64,000 bases of DNA from Rhinolophus ferrumequinum (GCF_004115265.2 NC_046304.1:14810292-14874291); one strand, 5' to 3'; counted from the stretch's first letter, positions 21,411 to 56,861 are shown. The notes: generated by a model from the letters alone, not told the origin. Made by a program: numbers and translations.

Positions 21411-24400
21411 ACATCTTCTTTGTCCAGTTGTCTATGGATAGACACTTAGGTAGCTTCCAAATCTTGGCTATTGTAAATAATGCTGCAACGAACATAGGGA
21501 TGCACATATCTCTTCAAATTAGTGTTTTCGTCTTTGGATAGATACCCAGAAGTGAAATTGCTGGGTCATGTAGCTCTATTTTTAATTTTCTGAGGACCAT
21601 TCACACTGTTTTCCATAGTGGCTGCATCATTTTAAATTCCCCCCAACAGTGTACGAAGGTTCCCTTTTCTCCACATCCTCGCCAAAGTTAATTTTTTTTC
21701 TTTTTGATGATATCTGTTCTGACAGTTATTCTAGTTCTACGAAAAATGCCATTGGTAACTTGATGGGGATTGTACTGAATCAGTCAATTGCTTTGGGTTA
21801 AGTATGGACATTTTAACAATATGAATTCTTCCAACCATGAGCACGGTAGAGGTTTCCATTTATTTGTATCTTCGTCAGTTTCTTTTATCAATGTCTTCTG
21901 GTTTTCAGAATACAGGTCTTTCACCTCCTTGGTTAAATTTATTCCTAGGTATTTTAATTTTTTGGTCAATTGTAAATGGGCTTGGTTTCTTAATTTCTCT
22001 TAGTGTATAGCAATGCAACATAAATGCATTTCATCCACATATAAGCCAGGTGCCCTTTCAACCACTGTTTTTTGGCTGTGTTCCGAGTGGGCGAGTCCTT
22101 CCCTGATGCAAGTCTCTGCATCAAGGATGGAATTCCCTTCGTCATCGTGTCTCCATCTCTCCTACCCCTCTCTGTGTGGTCTCTCTATCCTTGGTTGTGC
22201 AGAAGCTGTTCAATCGGCCCCCAGTTCTTCGTCAGGAGGAAATGCTCTATATGTAGGTGTGTATTTGGTGTGTCAGTGGGAGGAGATGAGTTCAGGGTCT
22301 GCCTGAGCCCCTGTCTTGCCCTCGCCTCTCACTTTGCTTTTTATTTCATTTACTAGGCAAAGATTAACCTTTTTTTCAAACTTTATTCCCAAGCTTCTTC
22401 ACCTTAATTAGCCACAAAGAATGATCTCTGTATAAGGAAAAACTGAGAAGAGCTGCAGTGTCCAAAGAGCTTGGGCTTAAAAATATGAGATCAAGATTTT
22501 ATCAGCTCCATGAACAAAATTTTAAAAAGCAGTCATAATATAAAATAGCAGCTCCTAGTAACTTCCAAGTTTTCTCTTCTTCAGGAGTTGACTCAATTCA
22601 GTTTGCTTCATTCTTGGAAGCCTCATCAACATTCTCCACAAGATCCGGAACTTCAACATCATCCTCCTCTCCGGTAGCAAAGTGGTGCTTTTCCATCCCC
22701 AGAGGGTTTGGGCAGAGCTTCGGCCAGTCTCCTTGAACTAGTCAGACTGTGCCCCGAGCTGGTTGAAGATGCTGGGTAGCGTTTGTCAGCCGCTTGGCCT
22801 CACCGTGGCCTGTGATGGTGAGGGCTTTCGCTGCCAGAGAGGCCTGAATGTCATGGCTGTTCAAGTGGGTCCCTGTTCCTTGGTTTGGGAACATAGTCAC
22901 CTCTTCAGTACCAAAGACAGTGTTTACCCCTAACTTCTTTAAGGAGAACTGAAGTTTTTTTTATCATCTGCTGTAGCTGTTCTGTGAACCACCTTTTTTC
23001 TGCCAGCAGCTCCTCTCCCACCAATGCGCACCGGTGCCTGCAGTTTGGCAAGTTTCTCCTGGTTCATGACAGTTTCTTTCATCTTGGAGAGGAAACGGGG
23101 CCGTGCAGGGGACTAGAGTTGGCGCTTAGTGGGTGTTGGGCAGACCAACTGAGAATAAATGCACACACGAGGTGATGCAAGACGGCAGCTAGAGCTATTT
23201 GTAAAATCAAGGTGGGAAGGCTTAATCAACAAGGCTGAAGGATCCAACTCTGGCATTGGAGCATGACTTGACTCTAACTCCTCCAGGACTGGATGGACCA
23301 GGAGGGCATATTTGGGTGGACTTCCCTCCCATCCAGCCCTTTCTCCACTTCACTGAGAAGCCCCATTTTGGTGTTTTCACAGGGAGTAGCTGGATCGGGC
23401 AAGAGACCAAATGCCCAGCAGTGCAAGAGCTACCATAGGTTCTTAGAGCTTTCACATTGACAACATTCTAGAAAGGGTGGGAAGAGAGAACAGCAGAGGG
23501 GGAAAGGCTGAACCCATGCTGCCTACAGGCTCTCTGGAATGCCCGTCACTCTGCCCCCAAATGAACCCGCACATATAGCTCAGAAGTTACCTTTTCCGCT
23601 TCCAGTTCTTAATCACCTGAGGGTAGAAGGAGACGGACCAGGCTGCAAAGTAGATCCAGCCAATCACCTGGTTTATGACACTAATGACAGTGTTGTGGAT
23701 CACCAGGAAGCGTATCCTTGGGCTAGAAAGAATTTGGGGACCAGTCTGAGCTGAGGCTGGCCTTCTGAAGAACCCCCCGTTTGTGCCCAGCACGACCTCC
23801 CTTTGCATCATTTGAGGCCCAGCTTACCCAGTTTGGTTGGAATGATTTCCATGCAGAAAAACAGTAATTTGTCCCACATTTCGAGATGTCACTTGAAAAG
23901 AGGAATTTGTCACTCTGGGAGGCACCACAACCTGTAAGGAAAACTGAGTTTGATCCAGTGCCATGTATTTATGTATTATTTACAGGGCCCTCACGGAGTG
24001 TCTAGCTCAGGCTATGCACTCGGAAATGGAGGACAGATCACACAAGGAGCTTCCTTCCAGGAGCTTGCTAACCAAAGGGAGAAAACCACGGACCAACCAG
24101 CCAACTGGAACGCCCCATACACCTGTGTGTTAAGACTCACTGAGCAGAAAAATAGTTCTGCTCTCAGGTTTTCCCCTGTCTTATCTCTCATGGAAGATGG
24201 AATGTGTCTCTTCGTCACTAGCCATGTGACCTGTAGATCAAGCCAGACCTCAGAGAGACGAGTGCCAGATCTGCTGTTAGAACCAACAGTTTTTCTTACC
24301 CTGCAGCAGGCCTCAGCCCCTGGTGCAGGAGAAATTGTGAGAAAGGGCCCTGTTTAATGATGTGTGATGTTCGCCATGGGATGAGATGAGACTCCCTTCT

Positions 24401-27400
24401 CACACAAGGTCCTTTCAGGTAGACACCCTTCATCTGACCATGTTTCAATACTATCTGCTTGTTAGGGGGCTCAGAGCAGGTTGGCAGCCCATTTCTATAA
24501 CCACACAGGGCCCCAGGACATGCCTCACGGTTATCAGTTTCATCCCTGCATTCATCTTGTCTGTTTTTAACCCTCCTTTCCTCTCCACACCACTGCCTCC
24601 CCTTTTGACTTTTTTAAATCTAGTTTATTGGTAATTGGCTCAAATCCTTGGTAAGGTAGAAGCAGGGTATATATTCACAGATAAATGCATAAGGGCTATG
24701 AATAGTTACTGCTGTGATACCAGACAGACGCTGACACTGCATTTTGGAAATAACACTCGACCTATGGCGTTTTACAGCAGTGCTTTGCGAACTTGAATGT
24801 GGACCCAAATCATCCAGGGATCTTGCTCATATAAAGATTTTGAATCAGTAGATCTGGGATGGGGATGCATTTCTAAAAGGTTTTCAAGCAGGAGCAATGC
24901 TGCTGGTCCATGCACACCCTTTGAGTAGCAAGGTCTTAGCAAGCCACCTTAAGAATTTCTTCTACATTCTCAGAACCATTTTTTTGCCTCAGATTGCTTA
25001 CAATCAGCTTCCTAATTCCATCTATATGGCATAAAATATCAATCCTCAAAGAGACCAACAAAACTGAAATCAGAGATTTCTAGAATAAAGGGACAGGGGC
25101 AGCCCATGGTAAAAAACAAGGTAGCCTATTTCCAAAAGCACTTAATTAAAATGTGTTTTGTTACCCAGCAGCTGAATACCCATCAGTTAAGATTCATTAC
25201 TTACTTCCTCAGGGAGCTCAAGGATAGTGATATTTTTTGAACGAAATGTGATTTCAAAAGTGATCACCAAGGTTGCATTTAATGGGTGCCTGTGGAGGAC
25301 AAGAGTCTGATTACTGCTGGGAAGTTGGACACTGTGAGATCTCAACCAACCTTCTGTATTTCATATCGGACCGGTCATTTCTCAAGCAATTAGGATGAGG
25401 AAGTGCTACGACTTGGCCTGAAGGGTAGAGAGGTGGGCTCCCTGCTCCTTAGGAGTTTTCTCTTTATCAGGAGATAAGACGTCCCACTGGGGCCGGGTGA
25501 GAACGTGAGAAGGTGGGAGGCTAGCTGTGAATGCTAAATAAGGTGTCCAGAGGCTGACACGACCGGGGTCTCTGCTCTGGTGGGAAAGGCTTCTGAGAGG
25601 ACTCCGGTGTGAGCAGGGAGCGGTCCGTGGGGGCCGCAAGCCTGGCTCTCGAGGCCTGGGTTACTTTGGAAGGCAGTGGAAAGCCACTCAAGGATTCTGG
25701 AGAGGGGACCGTTGTGGTGAGGGAATGATGTGTCAGATTTACAAGGTGTCAATGTGCAGAAGTGGCAGGGGCTGGGAATGGAATTCCGGGGTGTCAGGGA
25801 GCTGTGGTACCAAGGCTTTGGTTTGAGAACAGACTCTGTAGCAGAGGTGAGGAAAAGGGAGAAGGGTCAAGAGAAAAGGACAGGGTTCCAGACCTTCATC
25901 TTCAGGAATCCTTGTGGCTAGGAGGCAGGAGTAGGGCAAAGCAGTGAAGGATACCAAAGAAAAGGCAGGCTCTCTGGCAGTCTGGACTAGGTTGGCACCC
26001 TCATGTCTGAACCAGCGGAGGTCAGCAAGAAAAACTCTCAGACAAGGCCGAGCATGAGAGTCCCATGAATGCACTCCACCCAGTGAGTCCACTTCTGCTT
26101 TTGGAAACCGTCTCCGAAGTGCTCAGTTCCTTACTCCTGACCTTCAGGGCTCTCCTCAAATATTTAGAGCCTCAGAAAGGACCGCTCTGAGGTTTGGTAT
26201 CAACTGCTGGTCACTCAAGGACTCTTCTCAGATGGGGAAAAGGCTCACGTCTCTGGCAAGAAGCCCCCTTCCTGCTCCTCCCACCGGAAACCAGGATTCA
26301 GCAGCTGGGGGGGGAGACTCTGGGACCTCGACCTGCAGCCCAGGGGTAGCACCTCTCTTTCTCTGGCGGGTCTTAAAGTGAAGAGGCAAGAGCATCACAC
26401 TTGAAACAAGAACGGACTGAGCCAGGGGTCAGCCTTGACCCAGCCGGGGGGTGACCGAGCTGGGCTGAGGACAGCGCTGGGCCTGGGAACTTACTGAAGA
26501 GAGATGCTGATGTTCTCTGAGCTTCCATTTTCCAGCTTCACGGTGGGAGGAACAGTGAGGTTGATCACCGACTCTGGAAGGACCCAAATCAATGACATGC
26601 GTCATTAGGTCAGACAGCTTAGGCCCATGAGGAGACACTGGGACAAGGGCTCCTGTCATCTGAACTCGTGAGCTCTGACTCATGACAACCCCTGTCTTCA
26701 AGGTGCTTCTGAGAGGCAGAGCGGTGGGACTCGAAACCCAAGTCCTCATGATATTCTTTCACCTCCTGCTGCCAGAGACAGACAGAAGGAGACACAGGCC
26801 TGAGCAGGAGACGCTGTAGCTTCCTCCTCCCCAATGGGACAGGTTCTGAGGGTGTGCAGTTGAGTTACCAAGAGATAGTTTTAGAACCACAGAGCCCCAA
26901 AGCTGTCACACAGGATTCAAGCCACAATCTGGGATTGGAAAACATGGACTTGAATCACTCCTTCAGACTGAAATCTGAAGTGTCCTGTTTGTGGAGCTGT
27001 TATAAAATGGCCCTGCAGAACTGGTCCAGCCCCTTTTTATACTCAGACACACATGGGGTCCAGCTAACCAGATCCTGAAGAACCCCTTTTGGGCCTCCAT
27101 ACTAACCCGGCTCAACCTGTTCACTCATCCCCTCCCTGGGGTTGACTCTGCTGGGAGAAGTTGGGTGAACAAGACACACTGTTTCACTCGCAGGCAGTTA
27201 GGTGTTAACTCAGGATAAGGTAGACAAATAGGCCTCTGGGGTGAGAGAGGAAGTAGGTGTGGGAGGCCGCCCTGACATGAGTGAGTCTGCCTCTCTCTGA
27301 CCTCTTCTTGTGTCTTTCGGACAGTCCCCACCCCACCCCACCCCTACTCCCAAGTGTGCTCAAAGCTCAAGGCACCTGCCCAACTCACCTCCCTTACCCT

Positions 27401-30400
27401 AGGTTATGCACGGCCTAAGGTGTGATCATGAATCTAGACTGGGGCTGGAATGGGGCCCCCAAGGCGAAAGCAGGCACTGAACTTGATGAAGATGGTCCTT
27501 GTGGGGCTTGTGGCTGCAGGCAGGGCCCAGGGCTCCCTCTTCCCAGACTCATCAAAGGCAGAAGATGAAGAACTGAAATTTTAGGTGCTCAGGTTGGAAG
27601 AGAACTTAAAAGTTTCCTGATTCAACCTCCACTCTCTGATCCCCTTTCTCAATACTCCTTCCTGGCAGTTTCTCTTTCTCTGCCTGGACACCTTGAGAGA
27701 AAGTAACTCCACCTCCTCCAAGGCAATGGGCCAGTCTGGAACTTGCACTCCGGAGCCTGGCTCTGCTCCCTGGGACCTCTCAGACCCTATCGGAGCCCCC
27801 TTTTCCAAGCTAACCCTGCATGCATGAATGCAGATGCAGGCGCTGTCCCTCGTCTGCAAGTCTCCAAGCTGACTCTCCCAGTCCTGGTCTGCAGTCCCCT
27901 ACCAGGGTCCCTCAGAGTGGCATGTCCAACCCTAGCCCTTGCAGAGGTCAAGTTGCTCAGAGCAGAGTAGGATGGTCTGTCCCCTACATGTAGCCTCAGG
28001 GCTTAGAGGCAGCTTTGGCAAGTCTGCCTCTTTTTCACACTCATTGCTCTGGGCTTGCACAGCTGGGGTGGTAGGATTTAAGGTCCCTGCACCACACCAG
28101 ATGAGCAAGACCCTGACAAGAGGGAGCCCAGGACAGGGATACTGGAAGTGATGCCAGGTAGCCACCAACACCTCTGGGTCTCTGGGCTGTGCTGTGGCTG
28201 TGGTCAGGAAGAGTGGGAGATCTCCATGGCCTCTGCTCTTTTCCCATGTTTACATTTTCAAAGAGGAGGCTGTGAACTCTCAAAGAACCAGATCAAGGAA
28301 TGTTTACTTCCCTCTACAGAGTGCCACCGAAGACAATAGTTCTCAGCAGCTGAGAGACTGGGCTCTGAAGTCAAACAGATCCATCCTGGCTTTGTCACTT
28401 CCTCGCTGTGTGACCATGGGCAAGGTACTTAACCTCTCTGCCTGTTCCTCACATGTAAAATGGGGAGAATAGTACTACCTGTCTCACAGGGCATCGTGAA
28501 GATAAAGTGGTGCTATTTGTGACATTCCACATGGCCCGAGTGTTAAGTAACTGTTGGTGACTATTCTTATCATCATGTAAACAAGGCAGTACTGTTTGTT
28601 TGTTTGTTTGTTTGTTTGTTTTGGTTCAAGATGGAAGGCAGTTAGGAAGCTGGCATCGTATCCTGGGAAAGCACTTTTTAAAGTTTGCCATGGGGCACAA
28701 GTCTCTGGATACCACATCAGAATTACGAAATGAGTTTAATGGGACCACCCCAGGTTTTTCCTCAGGAGAGTCTGTTTTTTTTAAAATCTAATACTTACTG
28801 GCATCTCCTAATGTGCTCCTCACCCCATACCAGCCACTCAGCGACGCTGTGAACTCCCATTCTTTAATTATTACAACAGTGCGAGGTGGGAATTATGATT
28901 CCTATTTCAGATATTAAAAAACCCCGAGAATCCCAAGAGGGAAAGTGTCTTGCCCACACAGCTCAGAAAAGATGGCAGCAGGATTCAAATCTAGGCCCGT
29001 CTGGTCTAAGGCCCAGGTTCCTGCCACTAGGTTGCAGGGCCTCACGATTCCACCCAAGCACATCAGAGGCAAAATACTCTGAAGGCCAACCATCTTACCT
29101 ACAGTCCCTGATGATCACTTTCCAAAGCAAAAAGAAGACAGACCCGGCAGAATGAGGTCAGAAAGCCAATTCCAGTTACTTGGTTGTTAGGGTGGCTTCC
29201 ACTCTTCTTGAGAATGACATTCAGGAAAGGAGGTAAAGTGATAAAATGGAGCAGGGACCCTACACACGTCCCATCTTTGTTACTTTCTAGTTCTGTGACT
29301 TTGTGGAAGACTTCTACCCTCTCTGGGCCTAAAGTTTCCCTCTGTATAATTGAAGTGGGTTTGATCTTCTTCCCCAGAGAAATGCGTTAGCATTGTTAAT
29401 GGAGCTTTACTTAAAGCCTGCCAAAGCATGTGTGCAAACACCCACTGGATCCCAGAGAGTATGACCCAGTAGGTCTGGAGTGGGGCTCTGGCATCTGTAC
29501 TGAGAAATGCCAGGCTTCGTGGTCCGATCTTTCCTTTCCTGGAAATTGCTTATCCACAAGGTGTGACGGCAAAGTACCATGACAGCTTATCTAACAAACC
29601 TGGAAATGCTGATCAGATGACTGTTTCCTCAGAGATTTAAGAGGCCAGATAACTGTAATGTGCCTGGCTCTTGGGAAACTTCCACAGGATTTGTATTGTT
29701 TGTGCAAGGTTCATTTAAAATCTTTAGTCAGGGATTTTAAGATGTATCGGATTTTTGATAACAGCCAAAATAATGGTCATGGGGACCTAGGAAGGCTCAA
29801 CACAAATTCCTTTTGTGGAAGGAATTTCAGCAATGCTTTGGACAATGAGAGAACTGATAATATGATGCAGGCCTCTCAGGGCCCTGCTCTGAAAGTCAAA
29901 CTCTACAAGGATGTACAAACCTGACATGTTTGTTTGTTTTTTTGTTTTTGACAACCAGCCAGTGTTCTGTGAAGCCCCTAGCTCTGTTCCTCAGTCGCTC
30001 TCTAAGGGAAACGTTTTCTCATCTTACAAGGGTACTCTGGGCAGACTCTAGGTGTCTGTGGCCTAGCAGAGCCAGGCACAACAAGGTGGCCACAGCACTT
30101 GCTTCTGCAGCATCTCCCAGGACGTAACTCCCTGTGTGAGGTCCACAGGGCAGGGACAAAAGCCCTTCTTTACAGATAGTATCCCAGATTGTTGGAACTC
30201 CAGTTTGATTTTGGTGATACAGACAAGGTAATAGGGATTCCGGGGCAGAAGGCCAATTATTTATGGAACCAGCTGGCTCCCTGTAAAACTCCTAGACCCC
30301 AGACTTGGGTGTGTTCCACCATCCAGTGGCTGTTGGACCAAGGGGCAGGCAAGTACCCCTAATCTGGACAGTTCTAAACCCTTGGCTACAAACAGATCAG

Positions 30401-30525
30401 GCTACTTAACCACTATAGCACCATTTCCTTCTTTGCAAAGTTGATGACCCATTTCTAAACTTACCACATTTCTCTATGAGCTTCAGGGGAAAAAGGATAA
30501 AAATAATCAGCCAACTCTTTATCAT
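16503..30525 (-). CDS. CTNS: Cystinosin, lysosomal cystine transporter, whole gene
   Basis: Cystinosin exports cystine from lysosomes with a proton; loss causes cystinosis in humans. Ten coding exons on the minus strand join in frame to 367 codons, exactly the human length. A signal peptide ([20 protein letters not shown]) leads into a lumenal domain of about 100 residues with eight N-glycosylation sequons, then seven membrane helices. The two PQ loops are visible at P144-Q145 ([10 protein letters not shown]) and P283-Q284 (KYFPQAYMNF). The proton-coupling acidic residues D205 (ESNDVFF) and D305 (LLDFTGG) are present. The tail GYEQVN keeps a tyrosine-based YxxPhi lysosomal sorting signal (GYDQLN in human). 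It converges on TAX1BP3 and shares its promoter with SHPK. No defect is seen. Confidence 0.98.
16891..17008 (-). CDS. CTNS: CTNS exon 11
   Basis: Encodes residues 285-323 ([16 protein letters not shown] ... LQSYNN) plus one base. The acceptor is gtctgccag and the donor is AACG|GTGAGT. It holds D305 of the sixth helix. Confidence 0.96.
17009..18820 (-). other. CTNS: CTNS intron 10
   Basis: This 1.8 kb intron contains a MIR-like fragment around 17430-17560 and diverged L2-like sequence around 17.6-18.2 kb. No gene was seen. Confidence 0.55.
18821..18991 (-). CDS. CTNS: CTNS exon 10
   Basis: Encodes residues 228-284 ([18 protein letters not shown] ... TLVKYFPQ). The acceptor is caccctcag and the donor is CCACAG|GTACCT. 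It contains two membrane helices and ends at the second PQ motif. Confidence 0.96.
18992..20080 (-). other. CTNS: CTNS intron 9
   Basis: About 1.1 kb of mostly unique, GC-rich sequence. No repeat family or gene was recognised. Confidence 0.5.
20081..20200 (-). CDS. CTNS: CTNS exon 9
   Basis: Encodes residues 188-227 ([18 protein letters not shown] ... VQCFLYE). The acceptor is ccccccaacag and the donor is TATGAG|GTGAGA. It contains D205, a residue required for proton-coupled transport. Confidence 0.96.
20296..20395 (-). CDS. CTNS: CTNS exon 8
   Basis: Encodes residues 154-187 ([18 protein letters not shown] ... FWVPHIE). The acceptor is cgccccacag and the donor is ATTGAG|GTATGA. The first base completes serine 154. 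Confidence 0.96.
21070..21261 (-). mobile_element. tRNA-derived SINE inside the L1
   Basis: Same family as 14511-14717, antisense, with head-side motifs 'gggaattgaactggtaacct' and 'ctctaaccacctgagccg'. A short target duplication (tacagt, 21064-21069 and 21262-21267) flanks it. The L1 resumes directly afterwards. Confidence 0.8.
21380..21408. repeat. (TG)n microsatellite
   Basis: About 14 TG units, at the place where L1 3' ends often carry a TG-rich run. Confidence 0.9.
22368..23094 (-). pseudogene. BTF3 processed pseudogene
   Basis: BTF3 is the beta subunit of the nascent polypeptide-associated complex. The minus strand holds an intronless copy with a poly(A)-derived run at 22370-22376 and the start codon region near 23083 ([20 protein letters not shown]). 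Further matches are [44 protein letters not shown] and [20 protein letters not shown]. The frame is broken in several places and internal stops occur (one after 'GAQSD'), so it is dead. Directional A-tail and lack of introns show L1-mediated retroposition. It abuts the 5' side of the L1 remnant in CTNS intron 7. Confidence 0.9.
23591..23722 (-). CDS. CTNS: CTNS exon 7
   Basis: Encodes residues 110-153 ([18 protein letters not shown] ... VIKNWKRK). The acceptor is ttctttctag and the donor is AAAAG|GTAACT. It contains the first membrane helix and the first PQ motif. Confidence 0.96.
23828..23931 (-). CDS. CTNS: CTNS exon 6
   Basis: Encodes residues 76-109 ([18 protein letters not shown] ... 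GNHSNQT) with the sequons NSS, NHS and NQT. The acceptor is ttccttacag and the donor is ACTGG|GTAAGC. Confidence 0.96.
23932..25204 (-). other. CTNS: CTNS intron 5
   Basis: About 1.3 kb. A MER5A-like relic lies at 24770-24930; the rest is unique sequence with no gene. Confidence 0.5.
24770..24930. repeat. MER5A-like hAT relic
   Basis: 'cagtgctttgcgaacttgaa', 'atcatccagggatcttgctc', 'tgaatcagtagatctgggat' and 'gctgctggtccatgcacacc' occur in MER5A order, ending 'ctttgagtagcaaggtc'. Confidence 0.65.
25205..25289 (-). CDS. CTNS: CTNS exon 5
   Basis: Encodes residues 47-75 ([18 protein letters not shown] ... LELPEE) with the sequons NAT and NIT. The acceptor is tcctccacag and the donor is GAGGAA|GTAAGT. 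Confidence 0.96.
25290..26494 (-). other. CTNS: CTNS intron 4
   Basis: About 1.2 kb of unique sequence. No repeat or gene was recognised. Confidence 0.45.
26495..26573 (-). CDS. CTNS: CTNS exon 4
   Basis: Encodes residues 21-46 ([18 protein letters not shown] ... ISISL) with the sequons NLT, NGS and NIS. The acceptor is gtccttccag and the donor is CTTCA|GTAAGT. Confidence 0.95.
28350..28575 (+). repeat. MIR SINE relic
   Basis: 'tgggctctgaagtcaaacag', 'gctttgtcacttcctcgctg', 'tgtgaccatgggcaaggtac', 'ttaacctctctgcctgttcc' and 'taaaatggggagaatagtac' are sense MIR in order. Confidence 0.8.
28590..28622. repeat. (GTTT)n simple repeat
   Basis: About seven tandem GTTT units next to the MIR. Confidence 0.88.
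28800..29060 (-). repeat. MIR-family relic
   Basis: 'gagggaaagtgtcttgccca', 'cacagctcagaaaagatggc', 'aggattcaaatctaggcccg' and 'tctggtctaaggcccaggtt' follow the antisense MIR order. Confidence 0.6.
29400..29525. repeat. MER5-like relic (uncertain)
   Basis: 'gtaggtctggagtggggctc' with 'tggcatctgtactgagaaat' resembles the centre of MER5A. The copy is short and decayed. Confidence 0.4.
30465..30525 (-). CDS. CTNS: CTNS first coding exon (exon 3)
   Basis: ATG at 30525-30523 begins [20 protein letters not shown], the signal peptide; the donor is TGTG|GTAAGT. The exon extends 19 bases upstream as 5' UTR (to 30544) to the acceptor tttttcttcctag. The ATG is chosen because it gives the exact family length and signal peptide. 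Confidence 0.95.
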
Positions 30526-31464
30526 GTTCCTCGATATCAAAGAACTAGGAAGAAAAACAAATAGCAAGAGAAGTTCAGGTTATAGTTGGATCAGCTCGGT
30601 AGCAAGTGGACAATATGCCACCTGGAACCATGAGATGGACAGTTCACAAAGGACTTTCACATACACCTGTGACCTCATGGGCTTTGCATCACCAGCTTGG
30701 AGAGGAGGACCGCAGGGAGGACTTATCTTTCTTTGATATATGAAGAAATGGGCTCAGAGAGACCATGTGGGTTGTGTAAGGCCCCACTCTGAGGAAGTGG
30801 GCAAACACTTAATTTTTCTCTTTCACTGCTTCTTGCAACCTAGTTAACAGAAAGGAAGAATGCAGTTTTATTGGCTAAGGGTTCTTTTTTTCCAGTTATT
30901 AAAACTGGTCAGATATTTGACTTTGTGAACCTATCAACCTTAAGGAAATTAATTTCGGTCCCTGTCCAAAGAGCCTAAATGTTGTTATTTTCCTCAACAT
31001 TGTGGAAAAAGGCAGGGCCCAGTGGTCTTCCCTTCATTCAGCCAGAGGGAAGGGTGGGGGTCTCATCCTGCCCACACCCAGAGCTCAGCTTGGAGCTCAG
31101 TACGCCAAAAAGAATTCCTGGAATGGTCCTCACAGCGTGTCCCCTCTCCAAAGCAATCTGCAAACTCCGCGACTCAGATTCAGGCGGCAACTAAGCAGAA
31201 GGCGGACCTGCCCTGGGGCGGTGCCACTCACAGCACCCCGGTAGCCGGGTGAACTCTGCCTCTGCTCATCACCACCTGGGCCCCCGAACCTGGGGAATGT
31301 TCGGTGTCGCAAGGCCGAGATTGGTGGCAGGGGATGGAACCCTGGCGAGGCTGAGGGCTGGCTTTACGGCAGGCTGACCTACCGACTTGCTGCACCAGCC
31401 GCTGTTCCTCAGCGGGTCCACTTGGGGAATGGAGGGAGGCTGTCGGGGCCGCAATGGCTCTCAC

Positions 31465-31560
31465 CTGCGATCCTCTGAGGTTCCGGGGACCGACCACACT
31501 GGACGAAGGATACGCTTCTGACTGTACTCGCTTCCCGGGGCGGGCTTGACTATGTGAGGG
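31465..31560 (-). other. CTNS: Probable CTNS non-coding exon 1
   Basis: A consensus donor (GCAG|GTGAGAGCC) on the minus strand borders 31465. Human CTNS has non-coding first exons in the same place. A second possible donor (GCT|GTGAGTGGC) lies near 31225, and exon 2 was not identified. The upstream edge is a guess. Confidence 0.4.
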
Positions 31561-31570
31561 TTGGCCTGAA

Positions 31571-31580
31571 GTCACGTGAC
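31571..31580. promoter_or_regulatory. Perfect CLEAR-type E-box
   Basis: GTCACGTGAC is the full palindromic CLEAR element bound by TFEB/TFE3/MITF at lysosomal genes. CTNS is known as a CLEAR-network gene. It lies just upstream of the likely CTNS first exon. Confidence 0.75.
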
Positions 31581-31612
31581 CCGCGTCACCTAAGTAAATA
31601 TCTAGGCGCGAT

Positions 31613-31631
31613 GCACTATGGGAGCTGTAGT
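31613..31631 (-). promoter_or_regulatory. ZNF143/STAF-type site
   Basis: The minus strand reads ACTACAGCTCCCATAGTGC, close to the ZNF143 consensus ACTACAATTCCCAGAATGC. Such sites are frequent in bidirectional promoters. Confidence 0.6.
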
Positions 31632-32096
31632 TTTCACGGGTCTTAGCGAGACAATTGGGCAGGGTTGGGGAGGACCAGGGTTGGGGAGGACCGCAGGGTT
31701 GAGGGGCGCAAGCACTTTGTCAGGTTTGGGAGCTCGGTTCTCAGGAAGGATTAAGTCACTTTTAGGGACACAGAAGTTCTCGGAGCCCGGAGCGCCTGTC
31801 GGCGAACTTTGCACTGCTGTGGAGAGTAAAGCAGGGACTGTCCTGGGGAGGTACTCGCCGCCACTGTCGTGGCACCTTTAGGTCCCGCCTTCCGCCGCCT
31901 CTCTGTCTATGGTTGGGCTGGCTGCAAGGGGGCGCGGGGCTCCGCTTTCCTCGGCCAATGGGAAGACGAACAGCTTCACGTTGAGTGTGGCTGGAGGATT
32001 GGCAGGCGAGGCCCCGCCTCGGCGCCTCGGTCCCTGGTGAAGTGTGCGGGAGGGGGCGCCTCCGAGGCGACGAGAGCTACGCCGTTCCCTATGGCC

Positions 32097-56861
<24,765 letters not shown>

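Larger units (their letters stand above)
20745..22360 (-). mobile_element. L1 LINE, internally deleted, minus strand
   Basis: The left side is the L1 3' UTR and ORF2 3' end read antisense ('gtaacttattttacaactag', 'gtaaccaccagttggtttac', 'tccatccatgttgttgcaaa', 'tatccccagaagtg' type). Then comes an ORF2 piece translating on the minus strand as [20 protein letters not shown] (21784-21969), matching the C-terminal half of L1 ORF2. From about 22.03 kb the sequence resembles the L1 5' end/leader region ('gaggaaatgctctatatgta', 'gggaggagatgagttcaggg'). Most of ORF1 and ORF2 is absent, so the copy is internally deleted. A SINE interrupts it at 21070-21261. Confidence 0.75.
20396..23590 (-). other. 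CTNS: CTNS intron 7
   Basis: A 3.2 kb intron filled from 20.75 kb onward by a rearranged antisense L1 with a SINE inside, followed directly by a BTF3 processed pseudogene. The remainder is unique sequence. Confidence 0.75.
26574..30464 (-). other. CTNS: CTNS intron 3
   Basis: A 3.9 kb intron with MIR relics at 28350-28575 and about 28800-29060, a MIR-like piece at 29270-29390, a MER5-like piece at about 29400-29525 and a (GTTT)n run at 28590-28622. No gene was seen. Confidence 0.6.
31120..32096. promoter_or_regulatory. Divergent CTNS/SHPK promoter
   Basis: A CpG-rich, TATA-less region between head-to-head genes. The CTNS non-coding exon 1 probably lies around 31465-31560 (minus-strand donor ATCGCAG|GTGAGA). 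Motifs seen: palindromic E-box GTCACGTGAC (31571-31580, CLEAR type), a ZNF143-type ACTACAGCTCCCATAGTGC on the minus strand (31613-31631), CCAAT (31955-31959) and an inverted CCAAT near 31995. The SHPK start site is expected between about 31900 and 32090. Confidence 0.75.

Noticed and set aside
22368-23094. Functional BTF3 gene copy
   Set aside because: Several frame breaks and internal stops, no introns, and a poly(A) tail show a dead processed pseudogene.
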